Made by a program: the position numbers and the translations under genes. The notes beneath the pieces were generated by a model. It searched no databases. It was not told the DNA's origin and worked only from the letters and a program-made list of their open reading frames with translations. Of a DNA stretch of 64,000 nt, positions 15,737-23,619 are shown piece by piece. The DNA lies in assembly GCA_902774115.1 (NCBI GenBank), contig CACYHH010000002.1, forward strand, positions 372,001 through 436,000. The letters are read 5' to 3'. The DNA comes from an uncultured Spirochaetales bacterium. GTDB lineage: Bacteria; UBP6; UBA1177. Within the stretch, counting starts at the first letter, position 1. Each line of letters begins with the position of its first letter.

Positions 15737-17074
15737 GTGTTTGAAAGAAAAGCGTATAGCGAAATGCTTAAATGGAAAAGGGAATATGCACCCGATTATG
15801 CTCTGTTTCTGAAAGGTGCGAGACGCACAGGAAAGACGACTCTTGCCGAAAAATTCGGAAAAGAGGAATACCGTTCCTATATTCTGATCAGATTCGATCA
15901 GGTTGAAGAAGGTATCAAAAATCTGTTCGTAAACAGTCTCAGGGATCTTGATTCTTTTTTCAGCACTATTCAGTTCGCATACAATACAAGACTTTACAAA
16001 AGAAACTCTTTGATCATTTTGGATGAAATACAGCTTTTTCCGCCTGCTCGTCAGGCGCTGAAGACGCTGCTTGAGGACGGAAGATACGATTATCTTGAAA
16101 CGGGTTCTCTGGCTTCAATAAAGAAGAAAAGTGCGAATATACTGATTCCGTCGGAAGAATATACAGTTGAAGTTCTGCCGATGGATTATGAGGAATATCT
16201 CAAGGCAAATGGTAATGATTTTGTCATTCCTGTTCTTGCAGAGCATCTTTCGACATTAAAACCTATGGGAAGTCTGCACCAGCAAATTATGAAATCCTTC
16301 AGGGAATACATGCTTGTAGGTGGCATGCCGCAAGTCGTCAAAGCGTTTGTCGAAACAAAAGATTTCGGGAAGGTCGATTTTGCAAAACAGCAGATACTCA
16401 ACCTTTACCGGAACGATATGGAAGAGCAGGAAGAGGAAAATCCACGCTATGTCACCAATTTTTTTGAAAGGATTCCGTCTGAGCTCTCGAAACACGACAA
16501 ACGCTATATACTGACACATATTGAACCAAGTGCGAGACTGAGGAATTACCGACCGCCGATTTTATGGCTTGACGAAGCAATGATAATAAATATCGCGAGC
16601 AATGCGGATGATCCGAGCGCGGCTTTTAATCTTGCTGTTATCGATCCCTCTTTCAAATGTTACATGATGGACACCGGTCTGCTCGTAACACTTGCATACA
16701 AAGACCGTTTATATCTCGAAAACGAGCTTTACAAGGCGATACTTCTTGACAAACTGCATGTGAACGAAGGAATGATCGTCGAAAATATTGTTGCTCAGTG
16801 TTTGAGGGCGAACGGACACCGTGCGTATTTTTACAAAGAAACCGACAAAGAAACAAAAAAGACTAGTGTCGAAATTGATTTCCTGATACGCCGGCAGAAC
16901 AAGGTGATTCCGATCGAAGTTAAGTCTGGCGAAAACAAAAGTACTGCTTCGATCCTGAAACTTAAAGAGACTTTCGGCAAACGGATCGGGCAGGGCATTA
17001 TTCTGCATCACGGCGAAATCAAGAGCGAAGAAAATTTTCTCTGGCTGCCGTACTATATGGCTGCGGTATTGTGA
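15737..17074 (+). CDS. AAA-family ATPase with DUF4143 C-terminal domain (paralogue 1)
   Basis: The 445-residue protein has an N-terminal P-loop ATPase: KGARRTGKTTLAEKFG (Walker A, about residues 27-42) and SLIILDEIQLFPPARQALKTLL (Walker B/DE). LETGSLASIKKKSANILIPSEEYTVEVLPMDYEEYL follows. The C-terminal DUF4143 region ends with the nuclease-fold-like EIDFLIRRQNKVIPIEVKSGEN. This family is widespread and of unknown function; the E/D...EVKSG pattern recalls PD-(D/E)XK nucleases. It is clearly paralogous with the 445-residue protein at 17314. The start is GTG, with the Shine-Dalgarno inside the last upstream repeat. Confidence 0.88.
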   Translation: MFERKAYSEMLKWKREYAPDYALFLKGARRTGKTTLAEKFGKEEYRSYILIRFDQVEEGIKNLFVNSLRDLDSFFSTIQFAYNTRLYKRNSLIILDEIQLFPPARQALKTLLEDGRYDYLETGSLASIKKKSANILIPSEEYTVEVLPMDYEEYLKANGNDFVIPVLAEHLSTLKPMGSLHQQIMKSFREYMLVGGMPQVVKAFVETKDFGKVDFAKQQILNLYRNDMEEQEEENPRYVTNFFERIPSELSKHDKRYILTHIEPSARLRNYRPPILWLDEAMIINIASNADDPSAAFNLAVIDPSFKCYMMDTGLLVTLAYKDRLYLENELYKAILLDKLHVNEGMIVENIVAQCLRANGHRAYFYKETDKETKKTSVEIDFLIRRQNKVIPIEVKSGENKSTASILKLKETFGKRIGQGIILHHGEIKSEENFLWLPYYMAAVL

Positions 17075-17120
17075 TATGGAATATTTACGGCAAAATTTTT
17101 GGATAGATTAGTTGAGATCG

Positions 17121-17263
17121 GCGCAAACGTGAAAATCAGCGTTTTTTGAACCTGCTTTTTCGTGCAAAATCAGCATGGTTCAACCTGCTTTTTCGTGCAA
17201 AATCGGCGTCAGCCAACTTGCTTTTTCGTGAAAAATCGGCACTTCTTAACTTGCTTTTTCGTG
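17121..17263. repeat. 33-bp-period repeat array upstream of the second DUF4143 ATPase (5 copies)
   Basis: The CGTG core occurs at 17128, 17161, 17194, 17227 and 17260, exactly 33 bp apart. The first copy has the same core as the earlier array (GGCGCAAACGTGAAAAT). Copies 2-5 instead carry TGCTTTTTCGTG, most followed by (C/A)AAAATC(A/G)GC. The last copy overlaps a promoter (17251-17278), with CGTG inside the -35/-10 spacer. One minus-strand frame is open through copies 2-5 and reads an 11-residue repeat (ADFARKSRLNH-like) with no start codon. Confidence 0.9.
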
Positions 17264-17278
17264 ATTTTCAATTATTAT
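17251..17278 (+). promoter_or_regulatory. Promoter of the second DUF4143 ATPase, overlapping the last 33-bp repeat
   Basis: TTGCTT (17251-17256), a 16-nt spacer and TATTAT (17273-17278), 36 nt before the ATG. The -35 is part of the repeat, and its CGTG (17260-17263) lies in the spacer, so a factor bound to the repeat would cover the promoter. Confidence 0.6.
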
Positions 17279-17313
17279 GATGTTGATTTTATTAAGTTCT
17301 TTCGAGGCTTGGT

Positions 17314-18651
17314 ATGAAAAGAAAAATTTATCAGAAAATGCTTGAGTGGAAAACGAAGTCAGGCGGTTCTTCGGCTCTCCTTATTGACGGGGCTCGGCGT
17401 GTCGGAAAAAGTTATATCGCAAGTCTGTTCGCAAAACAGGAGTATAAAAGCTATATCATTATAGATTTTGGCAATGTGTCGCCGGAAATAACTTCACTTT
17501 TTGAAAACGAAAGCTCTAATCTCGACTTTTTTTTAGCAAAACTTTCATCTTTTTATTCTACAAAACTTTATGAAAGGGACTCTCTGATTGTTTTTGACGA
17601 GGTTCAGCAGTTTCCGAGAGCGCGCCAGCTGATAAAATATCTGGTTGCGGACGGGCGTTACGATTATCTGGAAACAGGTTCGCTGATCAGGCTGAAAAAG
17701 AACACCGAAAACATCATAATTCCTTCGGAAGAAGAGCATATCGAGATGTTTCCGCTTGATTTCGAGGAATTTCTCTGGGCCATGGGCGATGAGGCGACGG
17801 TTCCTTTAATCCGGCAGTGTTTTGAAGAAAAGAAACCGTTAGGACAGGCACTTCACAGAAAAATAATGAATGATTTCAGACAGTATGTCCTTGTTGGAGG
17901 AATGCCGCAATCGGTCCTTGCCTATCTCAAAGAAAAGGATTTTGCCGCAGCTGACGAAGCAAAAAGAAAGATTTTACGCCTTTACCGCGATGACATTTCC
18001 AAATTTGCGGCAGGTTACGAGGAAAAAGTTTACGCAGTTTTTGATGAGATTCCGGGGCAGCTTTCCAAAAAAGAGAAAAAATACACTCTTGCATCGATCG
18101 ACAAAAACGCCCGTTTCAGAAGCTACGAGGATTCTTTTATCTGGCTTAACGAAGCAATGGTTACGAATTCCTGCTACAATTCGACAGATCCCAACATCGG
18201 GCTTGCCATGACCTCGGAACACTCGACGCAGAAATGCTACATGGCTGACACAGGACTTCTTGTAACGCTAACTTTCATGGATAAATTCTACACCGCAAAC
18301 GAGCTCTACAAAGCGGTTCTCTTCGATAAAATCGATATCAACGAAGGAATGATAATGGAAAACATTGTGGCGCAGATGCTTCGCACAAACGGTCATAAAC
18401 TCTATTTTTACTCTCGCAGCGACAATCTTCATCGGGAAAACCACATCGAGATCGACTTTCTTATCGCAAACGGCAAAAAAATTTCTCCGATAGAAGTAAA
18501 ATCGGCTTCTTACCGTTCCCACGCATCACTTGACAAATTTTTGAGGAAATTCTCTGCAAAAACCGGCACTCCTTACATTCTTTACCCGAAAGATGTCGCC
18601 GAAAAAGACGGAATTCTTCACCTTCCGCTTTACATGGCGATGTGCCTGTAA
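17314..18651 (+). CDS. AAA-family ATPase with DUF4143 C-terminal domain (paralogue 2)
   Basis: The 445-residue protein is the same length as its neighbour and collinear with it. Walker A is DGARRVGKSYIASLFA and Walker B is SLIVFDEVQQFPRARQLIKYL. The motif LETGSLIRLKKNTENIIIPSEEEHIEMFPLDFEEFL closely matches the first paralogue. The C-terminal DUF4143 part contains YMADTGLLVTLTF and HIEIDFLIANGKKISPIEVKSAS. Tandem paralogues with homologous upstream repeats imply duplication of gene and control region together. The cellular role is unknown. Confidence 0.88.
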   Translation: MKRKIYQKMLEWKTKSGGSSALLIDGARRVGKSYIASLFAKQEYKSYIIIDFGNVSPEITSLFENESSNLDFFLAKLSSFYSTKLYERDSLIVFDEVQQFPRARQLIKYLVADGRYDYLETGSLIRLKKNTENIIIPSEEEHIEMFPLDFEEFLWAMGDEATVPLIRQCFEEKKPLGQALHRKIMNDFRQYVLVGGMPQSVLAYLKEKDFAAADEAKRKILRLYRDDISKFAAGYEEKVYAVFDEIPGQLSKKEKKYTLASIDKNARFRSYEDSFIWLNEAMVTNSCYNSTDPNIGLAMTSEHSTQKCYMADTGLLVTLTFMDKFYTANELYKAVLFDKIDINEGMIMENIVAQMLRTNGHKLYFYSRSDNLHRENHIEIDFLIANGKKISPIEVKSASYRSHASLDKFLRKFSAKTGTPYILYPKDVAEKDGILHLPLYMAMCL

Positions 18652-18692
18652 AAAAGCCGATTCAATTTCTGTCAGTTAGTTGTAAACATTTC

Positions 18693-18720
18693 TTTACTTT
18701 TACTCTCGCATCACTATAAT
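18693..18720 (+). promoter_or_regulatory. Candidate promoter for the large DUF1566 lipoprotein
   Basis: TTTACT, a 16-nt spacer and a consensus TATAAT, 37 nt before the ATG at 18757. Confidence 0.6.
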
Positions 18721-18756
18721 ATCACCGCTTTTGTTTAATTTTCGTGAGGTCCCGTC

Positions 18757-21624
18757 ATGAAAACTCTTTTTTCCATCATACTGATTTTCCTTTTTATTTC
18801 GTGCAGCGGCGGTTCAAAAGCGCCTGTTGACGAGGATTCGGCGGCGGTTCTGCCGGACGAAGATGAGGATATTCTTGAAGATGAAGATTTTGTCGAAGAC
18901 GACGATGACGAGCCTTACACAAAGCCTGACAAGGATTCGGACAAACCTGATAATGATGAGGATATCGAGCCGGTCTCCGATCCCTGCCACCCGAATTATT
19001 GCTGGGACAGGGGCGGAACGGGAGAGTGCTTTCCCAGTGACGACGAGTACGGCTATACTTGCGTGTGCCGTGACCACCGAACGTGGACCGGCACTTACTG
19101 CAGGGAGGATATCAACGAGGTCGAGTGTACCGGGCTTCCCGAACACGCGCACTGGAGTGTTTCCCCGATTTGTGAGCAGACATGGCGGGAAAGTTTGGAA
19201 GAGTGGTATCCATCTCCCGAAGCAAGATACGGCTGGTCTCAGAAAGCCGAATGTTACTTTTTATGTGATGAAAATTATTTCTGGAACGGTTCCGATTGCG
19301 TAAATCTGTGCGAAAGTGAACCGTGCAAGGATGTGCCGCATTCTGACGGAGTATGTTCGTCTGTCGGAGCGACGCTTTTTACCTGCGGTTGCGAGGACGG
19401 TTACTACTGGTGGGGAGAAAGGCGCGGCTGCACGACGCAGAAGCCGGCTCTCGGAAATGTCTGTTCGGGACAGAGCGAGTGTTACGACAATGCGAGTGAA
19501 ATCGAGTGCCCGCTTGATCCGGATGATGCTTTTTACGGTCAGGAAGCGCATTACGCAAAGCTCGGAACCTGCTCTCCGCTTGATATAACGGTCGATTCGT
19601 CAAATCCCGGCGAACCTCTCATCATAAACAGAAACACTGGGCTTATGTGGCAGCAGAAAATCACAGAGGAGAGTTATACATGGGAAAATGCGGTGTCGCA
19701 TTGCGAAGACTTGACTTATGCGGGTTATGACGACTGGCGCCTTCCTTCGGTCAAAGAACTGATGTCGATTATTATCAGCAGCGGTTATATGTTTGAGTAC
19801 AACATGACTTTCTTCAATTTCTTTCCCGAGCATGCGGATTATGCCGACCGGTTCCGTTTCTGGACGTCAGACTGGGCTGTTTATGCCTATGATTATGCGT
19901 GGTATCTGACATTTTATAACAACAAAATAGAGGCATATAATGCAACAGATACAAATTTTGCTATATGTGTCCGCGGCGAAAAACTGCCTGAAGCTGAATT
20001 TGAGGTCTCAGAGATAAACGGTAACGCAGTTGTGACCGATTCAACGACAGGGCTTATGTGGCAGCAGGTCCCCGGCAGGGCAACGGTGTGGAAGCAGGCT
20101 CTTTATTACTGCGAACACCTTGTTTATGCGGGATACAGCGACTGGAGACTTCCGAACAGGAGCGAGATCCTTTCGCTTATCAATTACGACAAGGCTTACC
20201 CTGCATCGGATTTTCCCGGAATATATTCGTCTTCTGATGTTTATTCTTCAACTACCGCTTTTTACGGTATAGGGGTGAAAGATATTATGACCGGAAGTGG
20301 TAATGTATTTATACCCTATGTAAGCTACGGATATGTGCTGGTCAGTTCCAAAGCCAATATGTACAGGTACTATGAAGATCCGGTTTATTGCGTCCGCTCT
20401 GATATCTGCCCGGATGGTCAGTTCCTGCGCGGCCTGGAATGCCTTGACGATCCGTGCAGTACGGCATCGTGCGAAGTTTCAAATTCGACCGGTGACTGTG
20501 TTCCGAAGACGGAAACAGATTACGAATGCAAATGTCTCGACGGATATTTCTGGAACGGATCGGAGTGTGTTGACCCGTGCGAAGCGAATCCGTGCTCGGG
20601 AGCAGCCAACGCAAAAGGTTACAGCTGCAAGGCCGTAAATTCAAGCATCTATTTATGCGACTGTGAGGAAGGATACGTCTGGAATAACGGCAAATGCGAC
20701 ACTTTCGCAACTGATGTGAAAACTGTAGGCAGCATCTGTACAGGTCAGCAGTGGTGCTATGATGACGACGGGGGAATAGAGTGCTCCGGCTCGAAGTCAA
20801 AGCCTTTTTCGGGGCAGGATGCATATTTTGCAGCAAGAGGCACATGTCTGAAGCAGGATTTTTCCGTCAAAACGGTCAACGGTCAGAATATTGTCGTTGA
20901 CAACAACACAAAGCTGGAGTGGCAGCAGGCAGCTCCGCAGAAGCAGTTCAACTGGTACGACGCCTACGCTTACTGCGACGAACTGGAATACGGCGGAAAA
21001 AGCGACTGGCGCCTTCCTGCCACGCATGAACTTCTTACCATAGCCGATATAAGCGGGATGACCGGAACATGGATGATGCTGAACAGGGATTATTTCACGG
21101 AAATTCCGGAAAATCCGACAGACGGCCGTATTTTCTGGGCGGACAACGCACAGCTTCTGGATTCAAGGGAAGGCTGGACGGTCTCATATCCTAAAAAAGA
21201 AGATCTTTATTTTGTCATGTGTGTCAGAGGCAAAACTCTTCCGAAAGCAAACCTTTCTATTGTAAAGATAAAGAAGGTCGAAGTCATCAAAGACTCAACC
21301 ACAGGGCTCACCTGGGCAGATAGAAATTTTTCAACGGAAAAGTGGGAAGATGCCCTTGCTTACTGCATGAAACTGGATTACGCAGGGTACAACAATTGGA
21401 GACTTCCGAACAAAAACGAACTCGCCTCGCTTATCGGTTTTGACGAAAGATCCGTTCCCGGTTTTGACGGAAATTCGTGGTCTTCAACCACATATCAGTA
21501 CCGTAGCGAGTATGTTATCGATGTTTCTCCGAGCGGCAGCTTCGATTACAGCCTGAAAAATTGGGATAACTATCAGGGTTCAGGAATGTCAAAATCAGTC
21601 ATCTGTGTCGGAAATTTTGATTAA
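18757..21624 (+). CDS. Large surface lipoprotein: acidic spacer, EGF-like Cys modules and four DUF1566 domains
   Basis: The 955-residue protein has a lipoprotein signal (IFLFISC, Cys at 16) and an Asp/Glu/Pro-rich spacer (residues about 22-70). EGF-like modules occur near 75-110 and 550-640 (CHPNYCWDRGGTGECFP, CEVSNSTGDCVPKTETDYECKCLDGYFWNG). Two pairs of DUF1566/Lcl domains follow, each marked by TGLMWQQ-type and DWRLP segments: NTGLMWQQKITEESYTWENA, TTGLMWQQVPGRATVW, NTKLEWQQAAPQKQFNW and TTGLTWADRNFSTEKW. The second half is an internal duplication of the first. The convergent gene dgt overlaps its stop by four bases. It is probably surface exposed; its binding partner is unknown. Confidence 0.85.
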   Translation: MKTLFSIILIFLFISCSGGSKAPVDEDSAAVLPDEDEDILEDEDFVEDDDDEPYTKPDKDSDKPDNDEDIEPVSDPCHPNYCWDRGGTGECFPSDDEYGYTCVCRDHRTWTGTYCREDINEVECTGLPEHAHWSVSPICEQTWRESLEEWYPSPEARYGWSQKAECYFLCDENYFWNGSDCVNLCESEPCKDVPHSDGVCSSVGATLFTCGCEDGYYWWGERRGCTTQKPALGNVCSGQSECYDNASEIECPLDPDDAFYGQEAHYAKLGTCSPLDITVDSSNPGEPLIINRNTGLMWQQKITEESYTWENAVSHCEDLTYAGYDDWRLPSVKELMSIIISSGYMFEYNMTFFNFFPEHADYADRFRFWTSDWAVYAYDYAWYLTFYNNKIEAYNATDTNFAICVRGEKLPEAEFEVSEINGNAVVTDSTTGLMWQQVPGRATVWKQALYYCEHLVYAGYSDWRLPNRSEILSLINYDKAYPASDFPGIYSSSDVYSSTTAFYGIGVKDIMTGSGNVFIPYVSYGYVLVSSKANMYRYYEDPVYCVRSDICPDGQFLRGLECLDDPCSTASCEVSNSTGDCVPKTETDYECKCLDGYFWNGSECVDPCEANPCSGAANAKGYSCKAVNSSIYLCDCEEGYVWNNGKCDTFATDVKTVGSICTGQQWCYDDDGGIECSGSKSKPFSGQDAYFAARGTCLKQDFSVKTVNGQNIVVDNNTKLEWQQAAPQKQFNWYDAYAYCDELEYGGKSDWRLPATHELLTIADISGMTGTWMMLNRDYFTEIPENPTDGRIFWADNAQLLDSREGWTVSYPKKEDLYFVMCVRGKTLPKANLSIVKIKKVEVIKDSTTGLTWADRNFSTEKWEDALAYCMKLDYAGYNNWRLPNKNELASLIGFDERSVPGFDGNSWSSTTYQYRSEYVIDVSPSGSFDYSLKNWDNYQGSGMSKSVICVGNFD

Positions 21625-22667
21625 ATCTCAGGAAAACTCAGCGTTTTCGGGATGAAGAAGGTGTTATAGAGGTGGATCGCGTAGGAGTCGGTGAGGCTCG
21701 CGATGAAGTCCGCGATTGTTGTTTCCTGATCATCCGAAACGGGAATGAAATTCGAGTTCAGAATGATGTCGTAGTTTTCCTGAAAATGCCTGAAAAGAAC
21801 GGAAATGATCTGCTCGGCTTTCGCGAATTCCTTTCTGATGGCGGGAAGTTCGTAGACGTTTTTGAACATGAATTCCCTTAAATCGCCGATGATCTGCACC
21901 ATTTTGTCGGAAAAGCGGATGATTTTTTCGTGTGCCGAAATCGCTTCGTAGCTGTTGTAGATGAGGTCTGTCGTCATCGCGTTGATGCGCTGGGAGCCTC
22001 TTTCGCCTAAAATATCTTTGTGCGGAACGTCTTTAATGTCGAGAAATCCGCCGCGGACGGCATCGTCAATATCGTGATTCAAATAGGCGATGATATCGGA
22101 AAAGCGGATGATCTGCCCTTCGAGAGTTTCCGGAATGCCCGTTTTTTTGATGAGCGGCCCTTTTCCCTTGGAATGAAGCACGATCCCGTTGCGGACTTCG
22201 TGCGTCAGATTAAGTCCCTGACCGTTTTTGGCGAGAAAATCGACGACACGGAGGCTCTGCTGCTCATGCCGGAAACCGTTTTTGAGAAGGGCGTTGAGAG
22301 CTCTTTCGCCCGAATGACCGAAAGGAGTGTGCCCCAAATCGTGCCCGAGACCTATCGCCTCTGTCAGCGATTCGTTGAGAAGAAGCGCCTTTGCCACAGT
22401 TCTTCCGATCTGCGAAACTTCAAGCGTGTGGGTGAGGCGGTTGCTGTAGTTGCTCCCTTTCGGCGAAAGGAAGACTTGCGTTTTGTCGCCTAATCTGCGG
22501 AAAGCCTTGGTGTGGACGATCCTGTCGCGGTCGTGCTGGAATGCAGGACGGATGCTGCACGGTTCCTCTTCGCGCATTCTTCCTTTTGACTGCGAACTCA
22601 GCGCCGCAGCCCACGAAAGTTCCCGTTTTTCTATTTCTTCAAGATGTTCGCGGATGTTTTCGATCAT
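21621..22667 (-). CDS. dgt: dGTP triphosphohydrolase-like HD-domain protein
   Basis: It hydrolyses dGTP, or other dNTPs, to nucleoside and triphosphate. From ATG 22667 it is 348 residues. The HD metal site is spread over RLTHTLEVSQIGRTVAKALLL and EAIGLGHDLGHTPFGHSGERAL, with FSDIIAYLNHDIDDAVRGG as the later Asp motif. The N-terminal FQHDRDRIVHTKAFRRLGDKTQVF is the family signature. GGAGGAACAAAA directly precedes 22667, so an upstream in-frame start at 22715 is rejected. Confidence 0.93.
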   Translation of the reverse strand: MIENIREHLEEIEKRELSWAAALSSQSKGRMREEEPCSIRPAFQHDRDRIVHTKAFRRLGDKTQVFLSPKGSNYSNRLTHTLEVSQIGRTVAKALLLNESLTEAIGLGHDLGHTPFGHSGERALNALLKNGFRHEQQSLRVVDFLAKNGQGLNLTHEVRNGIVLHSKGKGPLIKKTGIPETLEGQIIRFSDIIAYLNHDIDDAVRGGFLDIKDVPHKDILGERGSQRINAMTTDLIYNSYEAISAHEKIIRFSDKMVQIIGDLREFMFKNVYELPAIRKEFAKAEQIISVLFRHFQENYDIILNSNFIPVSDDQETTIADFIASLTDSYAIHLYNTFFIPKTLSFPEI

Positions 22668-22717
22668 TTTTGTTCCTCCGAAAAAAATTGATATCTTATA
22701 CTCTGTTTTACTCATAA

Positions 22718-22745
22718 TTGAAAAAAAAATCGTTTCTGCTAATAT
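22718..22745 (+). promoter_or_regulatory. Candidate promoter for the citrate synthase-like gene and valS
   Basis: TTGAAA, a 16-nt spacer and TAATAT, about 96 nt before the ATG at 22842. The long leader contains no obvious structure. Confidence 0.45.
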
Positions 22746-22841
22746 ATTTAGTTTTTTAGCGGGCTGCTTGTTTTCCGTTTTCCGGGAAATTTGCAGGCTC
22801 TAATGCAAGTTATTTAATTTATTGAAATTTTGGAGGAAATC

Positions 22842-23618
22842 ATGGCAGAATGGACGACGGCTGTTACTTCTATCAAACCGAACGAAATTTTGATCAGAGG
22901 CTATGCGATAGAAGATATTATGGAAAATCTGAGTTACGCGGAAACGGTTTATCTCATTTTGAAGGGCGAGCTTCCGACAAAAGAGGAAGGACGCGTTTTC
23001 CAGGCTGTGCTTGTTTCTTCCGTTGACCACGGCGTAACTCCTCCGAGCGCACTTGCTACTCTCAACGCGACTTCGACGGGGGCACCGCTCAATGGCGCGA
23101 TCGCTTCGGGACTTCTGGCTATCAACGCTTTCCACGGCGGAGCGATAGAAAACACGATGAAAATGCTCAAGGCTGCCGCTGAATACTGCGGAAACGAACT
23201 CAACGAAGCGAAAGTAGAAGAATTCGTAAAGATGAAATTCGAGCAGAAATTCAGATTCCCGGGAATGGGCCACAGAGTCCACACCGAGGATCCGAGAAGC
23301 GTAAAACTTGCTGAAATCTGCTTCAAAAACCTGCCGGAAGAGAAACTTTTCTTCATCAAACTCGCAAAAATGATCGAAGCAAACATCTTCAAAGTAAAAG
23401 GAACGAAACTTCCGGTCAATGTCGACGGAATGATCGGCGCGGTCCTTCTCGCTCTTGAAATTCCTGCCGAACTTGCTAACGGAATCTTCATGATTTCGAG
23501 AGTCCCCGGCCTCATGGCTCACTATGTCGAGGAGAAGACAACGCAGAAACCGATGCGCAACATCGACCAGAAGGCTGCGATATACAACGGACACGAAAAG
23601 AGGAAAATCGGAGAATAG
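22842..23618 (+). CDS. Short citrate synthase-like protein (probable citryl-CoA lyase)
   Basis: The 258-residue protein belongs to the citrate synthase superfamily but lacks much of the large domain of a 370-430-residue citrate synthase; this length is typical of citryl-CoA lyase-like members. Conserved pieces are IRGYAIEDIMENLSYAETVYLILKGELPT, SSVDHGVTPPSALATLNATSTGAPLNGAIASGLLAIN, HGGAIENTMKML and FRFPGMGHRVHTEDPRSVKL with the active-site His. The start is taken at 22842 because GGAGGAAATC precedes it. Its stop lies one base before valS, so the two are co-transcribed. The substrate is not certain. Confidence 0.82.
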   Translation: MAEWTTAVTSIKPNEILIRGYAIEDIMENLSYAETVYLILKGELPTKEEGRVFQAVLVSSVDHGVTPPSALATLNATSTGAPLNGAIASGLLAINAFHGGAIENTMKMLKAAAEYCGNELNEAKVEEFVKMKFEQKFRFPGMGHRVHTEDPRSVKLAEICFKNLPEEKLFFIKLAKMIEANIFKVKGTKLPVNVDGMIGAVLLALEIPAELANGIFMISRVPGLMAHYVEEKTTQKPMRNIDQKAAIYNGHEKRKIGE

Positions 23619-23619
23619 A

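Noticed and set aside
23524-23619. N-terminal extension of valS (32 extra codons)
   Set aside because: It lies inside the upstream citrate synthase-like gene in another frame, is Arg-rich with no similarity, and a good start with GGAG exists at 23620.
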